Made by a program: the position numbers and the translations under genes
Part shown: in pieces, positions 24,600-34,861 of the stretch
How positions within the stretch are numbered: the first letter of the stretch is position 1
Layout: each line of letters begins with the position of its first letter
Source: Aedes albopictus
Lineage: Eukaryota; Arthropoda; Insecta; Diptera; Culicidae
Direction: 5' to 3'
DNA: 64,000 bases
NCBI RefSeq assembly: GCF_035046485.1
Contig: NC_085138.1
Span: 267,821,694-267,885,693 of the forward strand
The notes under the pieces: model-generated
Seen by the model: the letters and a program-made list of their open reading frames with translations, nothing else
Told to the model about the DNA's origin: nothing
Databases searched by the model: none

Positions 24600-25490
24600 T
24601 TTTTCAAGTGTCGGCCACGCCATCAACACCTCAGCATGATCCGCCATGGATTCGACGCAATACCCGTGTCAACACCGAAGCTACATCAATGCAGAAGATA
24701 GAAAAAGCCATCCGTAGCATGAAATCGAACAGGGTCCGATCGCATATCAGCCGAGAAGCTCAAAGCTGACCCCGTAGTATCCGCACAACTACTGCATCAT
24801 TTATTCTGCATCATATAGGGAACCGCGAAATTTCCGTCCGACTGGATGCAAGGCGTCTTAGTAAAGGTACTCAAAAAGGGTAACCTGGTCATATGGGACA
24901 ATTGGCGGGACATCATGTAACTGTGTATAGTTCTCAAAGTCCTCTGCAAAGTAATCCTTAACCAGATACTTTGGAAGATTGACGCTACTCTCCGATGGCA
25001 GCAAGCAGGATTCCGTGCCGGACGTTCCTGCATTGACCATATTGTCACGGAAACATTTGGGAAGCCCACAGGCGCAAGAGTCTTCCTGAGAGAAATCATC
25101 GCCCTCACTGAAGCACAGTACTGGGCATTTTCGTGCAGAGTACTGCACAACGGCAGTGATGTCAGATTTTTTCTCAAGTGATTCCGTAGATGAAAAGTGA
25201 TGAGCGGGGGGGGGGGGGAGAATTACAGAAATTTTGTTCCGTAGATTCAGATGAAAAAATCCGTAGATTTTCCGTAAGTTTCCGTAGGATTCCGTATAAA
25301 AACCGGGTTTTCTGTAGATTTAAGCGACGGATCCGTAGATCCGTAGAAGAGGCTCAATTCCGTAGATCTACGGAAAATTCCGTAGATCTGGTAACGCTGC
25401 ACAACGGTGTTTTGTCCGATCCCAACCGGGTCGTTGCTGAAGTGAGGCAAGGCAAGGACTATCACCGCTATTGTTCTTCATCGTAATCGA
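24600..25490 (+). pseudogene. Non-LTR reverse transcriptase fragment (RTE-like)
   Basis: Across several frames the + strand reads KIEKAIRSMKSN, then ISAEKLKADPVVSAQLLHHL, FPSDWMQGVLVKVLKKGNL, WRGIMLL, ATLRWQQAGFRAGRSCIDHI. After the hAT MITE it continues with HNGVLSDPNRVVAEVRQG. These are RT fingers-to-palm motifs of endonuclease-type LINEs, RTE-like by phrasing. Catalytic FADD is missing. It differs in sequence from the other RTE copies here, so it is a separate family. Confidence 0.65.
25154..25399. mobile_element. 246-bp hAT-type MITE with TCCGTAGA repeats
   Basis: Ends CAGTGATGTCAGAT and (inverted) CAGCGTTACCAGAT fit hAT termini. CACAACGG at 25146-25153 and 25400-25407 is a perfect 8-bp duplication, the hAT size. 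The interior carries many TCCGTAGA/TTCCGTAG copies and a G-run. Deleting it restores RVLHNGVLSD in the host RT. Confidence 0.8.
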
Positions 25491-25755
25491 CGAGATTCTG
25501 GTATTTGATCGAACGTAATTCAATCTCAAACTAGCATTGAACATCTCAATTAGTGACGGAACCAACACCTCTTCTCCGTTTTGCACCATGCACTCGGTCC
25601 ATGGTTGTTTGTCTCCAGTTCCGCACTCTGCGTATAGGGTCCGCAGATCGTCCTCCACTTGGTCGACCCACCTAGCTCGCTGCGCTCCACGTCTTCTTGT
25701 ACCGGTCGGATGACTCTCGAGAACCGTTTTAGTCGGGTTGCTATCCGACATCCGA
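25490..25755 (-). pseudogene. Chimeric remnant: RTE C-terminus joined to LOA/I-type RT
   Basis: The minus strand from 25751 reads ESHPTGTRRRGAQRARWVDQ, the typical RTE C-terminal end. After about 25600 the same open frame becomes VLVPSLIEMFNASLRLNYV, which matches the RT at about 31660-31720 (LIPCLTEMFKASLRLNYIPK). Two different LINE families have been fused by insertion or rearrangement. Confidence 0.65.
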
Positions 25756-25759
25756 CATC

Positions 25760-26340
25760 AGTTCTGGCAACACTGTAAGCTTGCAGTAGTGCGATATTGT
25801 CTGCTCTAAAACTCAGCCGAGATTACCGTGAAAAACGAAAAAAGTATTCGCGAGTGATTTGTGATACGCTGAATTAAGTGCGGAGGGTCGTGTATTTAGT
25901 GCGAGTAGGTGGAAATTTGCCATTAGTTTGAAGAAATAGTGATGTGAAATCTGCTGTGATAATGCTGAAGCGGGATAAATATCTTCAACCATACATTTGC
26001 CCGCCTATTCTGCATGTGGTTGAAGGCAATAAGTGGTAGTGATGAGGAATGGAACGCGTACACACTCTTCGCGTCAATGATGAATGGGAATGGTTGTAAA
26101 CAAAGCATCAAGTGATACAAAAAGCGATCAGAAGATTTTTCGAACTCGAAGCAAATTATTAGTGTTAGTGGTAGTTGCAGTATTGAAAGTGTTTTTTTTT
26201 TCTGTTGTCTACTCATTTCAGATTGAGCTGTGGCGATGAGTAAAATGGAATGCGGGAAACAAATGGATGTTGAAGATGATAGGGTAAAAGCCCCCTTCTT
26301 CGGCCTAGTACCTATATTCATCTCATTTTGTCTCAAGGAC
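25760..26340 (+). other. Unassigned; possibly 5' UTR of the LOA/I element
   Basis: No coding. The texture (GTGATTTGTGATACGC, repeated AGTGCG...) resembles 27953-28690, which precedes ORF1. If the DNA between 26341 and 27952 is an insertion, this may be the same 5' leader. Inference only. Confidence 0.3.
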
Positions 26341-26863
26341 TAGAGATGTGCGCCGTCGAGATTTATTACTTCACGCCGCCGGATGTTTTGATTTTCTAGC
26401 ACGCCGCCAGCTTAAAACTCATCACGCCGCCGAACTTAGAATTTCCCCAATAATCTTCAGATGTCATGTCATTCATTGCCGAATAAACAAAATATTTCGT
26501 TCAATGATCCTGTTGAGATTTTAGTTACTTTTTAGTCACTTATATATCATCATATAAAAATCCTAGCAAATATCATATTCTTCACACAAGGTGTATAAAG
26601 CATGCAATGACAGCATGCATGCTTTTCCCCGCGTGACGTCATAACGACGTTCGTTTATAATTGAGGGGGTTAGAAGCAAAGAGGTGTAAGTGACAAAAAC
26701 CCACTTTCGAGTAAATGAGGTTTAAAAGTTTTCGTCAATTTTTCATTACATACATACAAAATGTGAGGAATTTCAAAATCAACCCAATTTTCTCCGATGT
26801 AATGAAATCTGAAGAATTCAGGTTCTAATAATTCAATTCATGCCATAACTTAAGAATTATTTA

Positions 26864-27030
26864 GGCAGCATCCATTTATTACGTAACGCTAAAATTTATA
26901 TTTTTGCGACCCCCCCTCCCCCTCCGTAACGCTTTTTTGTATGGAAATCCAAAATTTTTTGTATGGGCCGTAACGCTTGGCCATACTACCCCCCTCCCCC
27001 AAGAGCGTTACGTAATTTGTGGACTGCGCC
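26864..27030. mobile_element. 167-bp PIF/Harbinger-like MITE (ATTACGTAACGC)
   Basis: Ends GGCAGCATCC...ATTACGTAACGC and the inverse GGCGCAGTCCACAAATTACG face each other. TTA flanks both sides (26861-26863 and 27031-27033), matching the TWA target of Harbinger elements. A single end of the same family (GGGGTTGTCCATAAATTACG) appears near 56753. Confidence 0.7.
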
Positions 27031-27108
27031 TTATGGATTTTTTTTATTTATTATGGAACGTTTAATTGTCTGCCGCACTATATACGAGTGCGCAATTACA
27101 AGTTACTA

Positions 27109-27808
27109 CACTAAAACCTCAATTTATGCACATGGCTGGGGGTGCATAAATTAAAAAAGGCATAAAATGAGGGAAATTTGTGCATAAAAAAAAACGCTTC
27201 CGTAACGCCTCTGAATCCCGCCGAAAATGCTCTGAAACTTCCTGAAATGGCTCCAAAATTCCCCTTAAACCGCCTCGTACCCCATGTAACGCACCTGCGA
27301 CGCTCCGAAACCCCCGAAAACGCCTCCATAAGGCCTCTGAATCCCGCCAAAAATGCTCTGAAACTTCCTGAAATGCCTCCAAAATCCCTCTAAAATCCCC
27401 TCGGACCCAATGTAACGCATCTGAACCCCCACTTGCACCCGTTTAACGCACGTGAGATCCTCGGAAACCCCCGAAAACGTACCAGTAACGCCTCCAAACC
27501 CCGTCGAAAATCCTCTGAAACTCTCTGCAATGCTTTCGAAAACCCCCTCAGACCCCCGAAAACCCCCCGGAGATCTCCTGGTACCTCGCGGAAACCCCTG
27601 GGAACCCCCTGAAACTCCCCTGTGACTTCCATTTGCTCACCCTTATAAACACCCTTTAGCCGCCGTTGCAATAGTTACCGTCATTATTAAATATTCTTAT
27701 GCACAATATTGGTTCTGAGTAGCTTTCCCTTAATTTATGCAGGTCATAAAAAAGGTGCATAAATTAAAAAGTGCATTAAAATAACATGCATAAATTGAGG
27801 TTTTAGTG
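27109..27808. mobile_element. 700-bp pogo-like MITE carrying tandem repeats
   Basis: Perfect ends CACTAAAACCTCAATTTATG, TA flanks (27107-27108 and 27809-27810) and subterminal GTGCATAAATTAAAAA copies. The interior (27190-27660) is filled with degenerate CCTCTGAAACTTCC-type units, including a duplicated segment about 133 bp apart (27202 and 27335). No coding. Confidence 0.75.
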
Positions 27809-27952
27809 TATTTACATTCTCATATGCAAAGTATAGTTTGTAAAAATGTTTCGCTATATGAGATGTAAAAGAGCGAAATATTGAAATCTCATTTTTAACG
27901 CCGCCGCCGCCGACGACCAAAAATGATGTTTTAACCGCGGCGCACATCTCTG

Positions 27953-28695
27953 CCGAAGCACCAAAGCAAGCATCACAGCGGTGCCAGACATCAAGAAACA
28001 AGTAGTTAATTGAATGAGATTTGGTCACTACAAATACGATGTTTTTTCAATCAGAATATGGTCGTTTCTTGGTTTAACATCTTGGTAATCGAACTTCTAC
28101 GCAAATCGATCAATAATTTCATTTTCCAACGCCATTTCTTTCAAAATATTTGGTTTGGTTTTCATCTAAACATGCTGCTACCGCTCAAGCTTTACGAACT
28201 ATCATCCAGTTCGGCAGCACTGATTTGCCAATCAGCTGTGAATGTATGCGAGTGCAAAACGTGGGGAGCGAGCATAGACGATTCGTCGCGCCGCACATTG
28301 TTGTGACTTCTCCTTTGCGAGAGAGGAAAACAATCACAATGAAACTGTCACCTGCTTGGGAAAGGGAGTGCGTTAGTGGGTGAGTGCAGAATGCTCTACG
28401 ATGAGAAAATGTGAGAGTGGTTGTGGATTTGCTGTAAATACTGTTGAGATGAATAAGGGGCCACCCGGTGGACCGCGATGAGATGAAAATTTTACGGTGT
28501 GCTGAAGATAGGTGCGAGTGGCTCGCGATTTGTGATCGCAATTAAATCAAATATTGAAGGTAAATCCCACTCTAGTGCATCGTAAGATCAACAGTGGAAG
28601 TGAGCACGTGTGTTAAAGGTTTGTATCATTAAGTTTGAAGCGTATACATTGCGCTGTGAGTGATTTTTCATGTTGCACATCCTTAATGAGACTAA
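27953..28695 (+). other. Probable 5' leader of the LOA/I-type element
   Basis: Non-coding stretch directly upstream of ORF1. No host gene recognised. Assigned by position only. Confidence 0.35.
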
Positions 28696-30186
28696 GATAG
28701 GCACAAATACCCTAATTTAGATGGCTTATCAGATGAGGGGTCACTTTCTTGCTCCTCATCTATTTTGAATACACCTCGTCAAACACGACAAGGTAAACAT
28801 TATGATGACGATAAACATTCTGATGACTCAGATGAAGATGATGTAAATGTCACTTTACTTTCAGTAAACACTAATGCTAATTCATCCAGGCAGGACCATG
28901 GCGGAACTAAACTGGATGGAGAAATAATGAAACCTCTTAGTGGGGCTGGGAAAAAACGATTTAAGCGTTTGGTTGACAGTGGCGTCGAGCCTGATGAGGC
29001 TCGCCGTCTCGCTCTTATACCTTTGGACACTCCTAATTTGGATCCAGCTTAGAGATTCCGAAATAGTGAGCCCAATAGCAGTGGTGAGAACCCGCGCCCG
29101 AAGAAGCAGGGTCGTCCTTTGGGACCAAAACTGTCTTTGGGTGTAAAATCGGTACAACATCGTTTAGAACAATATGGTGCAGGATCCTCTGGACAATCAA
29201 AAGGTACAGAGAGTAGAGTCAAACCATCCTTCAAGGAAGTGTTAACGAGTGTGAAGGTAGGCATATTACCAAAAGACTACCCGAACGCAGAACTTACATT
29301 TCAGCAGCTGATTGCAACGCAAAAAGCTGTTCTGAATAATGTTGTCCACCAACGCAAAGAGAAGGTTAAGCCAAAATTTGGCAACTGTTTGCTTAGGCCA
29401 GGTTATCTGGTAATAATTTGTAAAAACCAGGAAACATCCGACTGGTTGAAAAATACGATTTTCAATATCCGTCCATGGGAGGGAGCAAATCTTGTTGCAG
29501 TTGATGAAGATCAAATCCCACAACCAGAAACACTGATTGGCTTTTTTCCCATGAGCGCAGAAGATAGCAGTGAAGATATCCTTGCTCTTCTTGAAGCTCA
29601 AAATGATGGTTTAATAGTTGACAGCTGGAAGATATTCTTGAGAAAGATAATAAATAAACGTCATGTAGAATTGACGTTCAGCGTTGATGGAGTTTCAATG
29701 AAAACTTTGAAAGGATGTGACTTTGTTCTGGATTATAAATTTGGGAATGCTCCCATCAGGAAAAAACTCCCAAAGAAACCGGATAGTGACAAAATGGATG
29801 TAGACATTGGTGAAAGTTCTGAGGCTAACAGAAAGACTTGTAATACTGGTGACGATGAAGGGAATGTGACCATCACTAATCCGAAAGTCCCAGGATCAAT
29901 AGAAGTCCAGAATTCTGGAGGGCCTAAGCGTCACGTTAAAGAGGTTAACAGTAAGGAGAGGACCTACGAAAGAACTGGAGACGATAATATGGGCGGAAAC
30001 ACCATAAATCAACATGTCCCAGGGCCAAGCGGTGTCCAAACTACTGGAAGAACTCTTCCACAACGTGAATACAGAAAAATTGAAACTTCAGCAGGCATCA
30101 AGGAATTGGTGAACGACTGCATAACTTTTTCTGGGGAACGACCAAAAGTACCCAAAAATCAAGAACAAAATCGTTACATTCAATAG
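28696..30186 (+). pseudogene. ORF1 (Gag-like, DUF4780-like) of a LOA/I-type LINE
   Basis: The frame is open from 28696, after a TAA at 28693, to 30186 and is broken only by a TAG at 29050-29052. It starts with an acidic Ser/Asp-rich tail (DDDKHSDDSDEDD). A helical basic stretch (GAGKKRFKRLVDSGVEPDEA) follows, then a folded middle part (PGYLVIICKNQETSDWLKN; RPWEGANLVAVDEDQIPQPE) like the DUF4780 domain of insect retroelement ORF1 proteins. The C-terminus is low complexity. No CCHC knuckles are seen. The expected role is RNA binding in the retrotransposition particle. No convincing ATG lies upstream of the acidic tail, so the true start is uncertain. Confidence 0.7.
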
Positions 30187-33106
30187 ACAAAATACCATCA
30201 AGTTCATCCAAATAAATCTCCACCATGCAAAGGGTGCCAGTGCTGTACTTTGCAGGAGATTTATACAAAATCAAATGGATATTGCATTTATACAAGAACC
30301 GTGGGCGGGTAATGGAAAAGTATTGGGTATCAACACTAAATCGTGTAAGTTGATATATGATAATACAGAGCAGTTCCCAAGGTCTGCTATTCTTGTCAAT
30401 GGGAATGTTAACATAATTCCTATTTCAGAATTTGTGAAACGAGATATCGTTGCGGTAGCTATAGAAATACCCACTACGCGTGGAAAAACGGAAATCTACG
30501 TGGCATCTGCATATTTTCCTGGGGATGTAGACGATGTGCCTCCCCCGGAAGTTTCATCATTCGTGACTTTTTGCAAAGCAAAGAACAAAGCATTCATTAT
30601 TGGGTGCGATGCGAATGCGCATCATTCGGTTTGGAACAGCACTGATATCAACATAAGAGGTGAGTGTTTACTAGAGTATTTAACTCATAATAATATCGAT
30701 ATTTGTAATCAAGGTAATAATTTTACATTCGTAAACTCCATAAGACAAGAAGTCCTAGATCTAACTATTTGTAGTAACACAATCTCAGAAAAAATACATA
30801 ATTGGCATGTTTCCGATGAAATCTCGCTATCGGATCATAAACAGATAATTTTTGAATATAAAGTGAATGACATTATTAAAGAAACTTTCAGAGATCCCAG
30901 GAAAACAAACTGGGAACTCTTCAACACGAATCTTGAAGCTGGAGGTAGCTTTCTTGAAAACGCTATCAATACATGTGAGGATCTTGAGAAAACTTCTAAT
31001 CAGGTAACAAATAGAATCATTCATGCTTTCAATAGCAGCTGTCCAATAAAGGAACGATCAACGGACAGGGATGTCCCTTGGTGGAATACAAGACTAGAAC
31101 ATTTAAGAAAACAAGCTCGAAAAATGTTTAATCGAGCTAAGCGTACTTTACAGTGGGATGAATATAGAAAAGCACTAACCTTATATAATTCAGAGATAAG
31201 AAAATCTAAACGCAAAAACTGGAGGCACACCTGTGAAAATATTGAAAGTACTCCGGTGGCTGCTAGGTTATAAAAGGTTTTATCAAAAGATCATTGTAAT
31301 GGGCTTGGTACTCTTAGGAACGATAACGGCTGTTTTACTTCTAACGCAACAGAAACTTTGAATCTGATGATGCAAGTACACTTCCCAGGATCTCTGCCTG
31401 TATCAAGTGAAGAAGCGACTTCTCGGTATATTCAAACTGGGCCTGAAATGACCAGGTTGAGAATATTTGAGGAAGCTAATGAAATTGCAAAAAAGTACTG
31501 GGCGACAAATGATCAGGACAGACATGCACGATCTAGCAAGTCGCATTTTTACTCAAGCAAGAGTTGAATGGGCTATAGATTCCATTGAACCATATAAATC
31601 ACCGGGCACAGATGAAATTCGTCCAATAATGATTCAGCAAAGCAAAAACATATTGATCCCATGTTTAACTGAAATGTTTAAAGCCAGTTTAAGGTTGAAT
31701 TATATTCCCAAAAGCTGGCGACAAATTCGTGTCGTATTCATTCCTAAAGCCAATAAAAAAGATAAAAAGAATCCAATATCTTTTAGGCCAATTAGTCTTT
31801 CGTCAATCATGCTGAAAGTGATGGAAAAAATCATAGATTACTACAATAAATCAAAATATTTAGTAACGTTTCCATTGAGTAAAAACCAATTTGCGTATCA
31901 GCACGGAAACTCGACAATAACAGCACTCCATACACTGGTAACAAAAGTTGAGAAAACTTTTGAGGCTAAGGAGATCTTGTTAGCTGCATTTCTTGATGTA
32001 GAAGGAGCCTTTGACAATGCTTCTCATAATTCAATGAAAAAAGCGATGATCAAGCGTAACTTTGATATGTGTATAGTGAATTGGATTTTTGGAATGTTGC
32101 AAAAACGAGAAATAACTTGTAATTATGGTAATTCAACAACTGTGGTTAGGACTGTGAAAGGTTGTCCACAGGGAGGTGTTCTTTCATCTTTATTGTGGTC
32201 GTTACTAGTTGACGAACTAATATCGAATCTTGAAGCTCAAGGATTTGAAATAATCGGATTTGCAGATGATATAGTAATTATAGTACGTGGTAAATTTGAA
32301 CAAGTAATTAGAGACAGACTGCAGTATGCTCTAAAATTGACTTCAGCGTGGTGTAAAAATGAGGGGTTATCAGTAAACCCTCTTAAAACTGCTATCATTC
32401 CGTTTACACGAAGAAGGAAGTACAAAATACCAGATATTTACTTGGATGGATCAAAAATTTCGCTCTGTCTAAAGGTTAAATATTTGGGAGTAATTCTTGA
32501 CAACAAACTAAATTGGAACTCGCACATTGATCAAATATTAAATAAGGCTACGAACGCATTATGGGTAAGCAAGAAAACTTTTGGAAATAAATGGGGACTT
32601 AAGCCAAAAATGATCCATTGGATCTATACGGCTATTGTAAGGCCCAGAATAACATATGCAGCTTTGATTTGGTGGCCGAAAACTAAAGTTAGGTACATCC
32701 AAAAAAAGTTGGAAAAACTACAAAGACTTGCTACAACTTCTATCACAGAAGCTATTCGTAGTACGCCTACAAAAGCATTGGACGCAATGCTACATATTCT
32801 ACCGCTACATTTGTTTGTACAGTTTGAAGCTGAGAAAAACGCACTAAGATTGAAAAGAACACAAAATTTGTTTCCTGGAGATCTTAGGGGTCATCTTAGT
32901 ATTTTGAAAAGTTTTAAAATCAATACTCTAGTTACACATGAAGACTGAATGGAGAGGCAGTATAACTTTGAACGACTATTCGATGTGACTTTTCCGAATC
33001 GTGTTGAATGGGAATCAGGGGGGCCTAATATTCGTTCAGGTTCAGTAAGTTTCTTTACAGATGGCTCCAAAATGGGTGACAATGTTGGAGCTGGTGTCAG
33101 TGGCCC

Positions 33107-34861
33107 CCCAAGTAACACAGAAAACATCTTTGAAAATGAAATTTGAAAAAGATGTTTTAATGCAGTACTTTAATTGTATCTGTACAAATCTTATGTTGAA
33201 ATCAAGTTTAAACTATGTTTGTCATTAACAAGCTACTTAAAAATCTTATCAACATCACCACACTTTACAGCAACGTAAATATCACGTTGATTAAACTTGA
33301 TTTGTGTATCGTTGTCTTCTTTCAATTCAAGATGATATGTAAAACATCATCAGCACATAGTTATAACCTTTAGGCTCAAATATGTTACGATTACGTTATT
33401 TTTACGTATTCTATACGTTAATGTATAAGTTTATCAGATCTCTGTCTCCCCTCAATCACCTAAATTTATGATACACTAGCTGTCCCGGCAAACGTCGTAC
33501 TGCCTGCCTACTGTGTTTTTTGACATGCAGCTCCATAGGGACGTCCCCAGCGAAGTCATCTGTATAGGAGCCCCCCGTTCCAGAGACCGGAGAGGTCTCA
33601 CACCAGGCTCAGAACCTTTCCCGGTCCGAAACCCCCCTGCATACAAAATTTGAAGCCGATCGGTTCAGTAGTTTCCGAATCCATAGCGGTCAGACAGACA
33701 GACAGACAGAAATTCATTTTTATGTATATAGAAGATCTTATGCACATAAAACTACACCGAAATTTAACTATGATAGCACCATGATAGTTTATGCTGTGCG
33801 GACACTTTGAGTACTTACGTGACGACTAAAACTCACTAAGAAACGTAAATTTTGATGCCACAAAATTAGACAAGAATTTATTTTGATTGATCCCAAGATC
33901 TGCACTCTAACTTTGTTATTGTTGCACTGATGTTCAAAACAGGTATCAAAAACCAAAAATCACATCGTTGTATGCTATTTGAAAATGGATGCTGCTAGTA
34001 CGTTGCCAAGATGTTTTTTCCATGTATTTCCATCGACTCAAATAGTACGTTTTTCCAATATTTTGAATTCTTTCCTATCAGGCCAGGCAAATAACAGTGC
34101 CTGCTAAAAGATTTGACACTAACGCTTTTATAGATGCATAGCAGTTTGTTTATCCACAAGTTTTTCTCCGAATAATTATTTATCTGGGAATTTTTTAACA
34201 TTCAATGTAATAATATAGTTGCCTTGATGATAACGAATACATATTCTACAGTGTAAAAGCACATAATTAATACGTTATGATTAAAAATAGCATTCCAAAA
34301 CTTTCTGGCGGTACTGTGTCAAGAATCCACCATGTTGCATATCTGAAAATGTACTCGAAAATCTCACAAAAACCATAGAGATGACAAAAACCTCCCTTCT
34401 TGTTTTCAATCCGATGGGAGGCGAATTAATTCATGAAGAGTGAATGTGTTTATTTCACCATAAATTTTGAATGGCACATGTATTTAAGTCATAGTGACCA
34501 AACATCGTGATGGTGAATTACAAATGAAATGTAAGGCTTGACAATTATTTTGAGCCATTACCAAATAGCACATGTCACATTATTTCCACAGTGTGCGATT
34601 GATAAAGAATAATTTTCCTGCTAGCAAAAAGTAAGTTCTTACGATGTTGCTGAGAACATATGCGATACTTAATTTTATGTTATGAAAATGTATTGAAAAA
34701 CATCTTTGGTAACATCGTAGATGTTTTATAAGCCGCCATTTTTTGCGCTTTTTCGGTGATATAAGTGTACGAAAATAAGTTTTCCATATTCAGAACAAAA
34801 CATGGACGTTTGTATGAATCATGTATTATATACAGTATTGTAACAAGTTGTGTTACTTGGG
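33107..34861. mobile_element. 1,755-bp non-autonomous DNA element with CCCAAGTAACACA ends
   Basis: CCCAAGTAACACA and its inverse TGTGTTACTTGGG bound the insertion. CC on both sides is a 2-bp duplication. Removing it rejoins the RNase H frame as GVSG-PGIS. No transposase frame is visible. AACATCTTTG and AAGATGTTTT motifs recur near both ends. It shares termini with the 147-bp MITE at 11738. Confidence 0.75.
33472..33740 (+). repeat. Widespread arthropod repeat inside the 1,755-bp element
   Basis: ACTAGCTGTCCCGGCAAACG ... AAGCCGATCGGTTCAGTAGT ... (GACA)n ... AAATTCATTTTTATGTATAT is a dispersed sequence I recall from many insect genomes, SINE-like or a LINE tail. The (GACA)n run is at about 33691-33711. 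Confidence 0.5.

Larger units (their letters stand above)
26341..27952. mobile_element. Non-autonomous element with (C/T)AGAGATGTGCGCCG ends, host to two nested MITEs
   Basis: TAGAGATGTGCGCCG at the left matches the inverse of the right end (CAGAGATGTGCGCCGCGG). CGCCGCCG runs occur near both ends. The termini resemble hAT, but no good 8-bp duplication is visible (about 5 of 8 positions match), so the boundary is uncertain. The Harbinger-like and pogo-like MITEs sit inside. Confidence 0.5.

Noticed and set aside
24797..25177. 126-codon minus-strand frame
   Set aside because: Antisense shadow of the + strand RT fragment.
25190..25486. 98-codon Arg-rich frame
   Set aside because: Mostly translation of the hAT MITE's TCCGTAGA repeats fused to an RT scrap.
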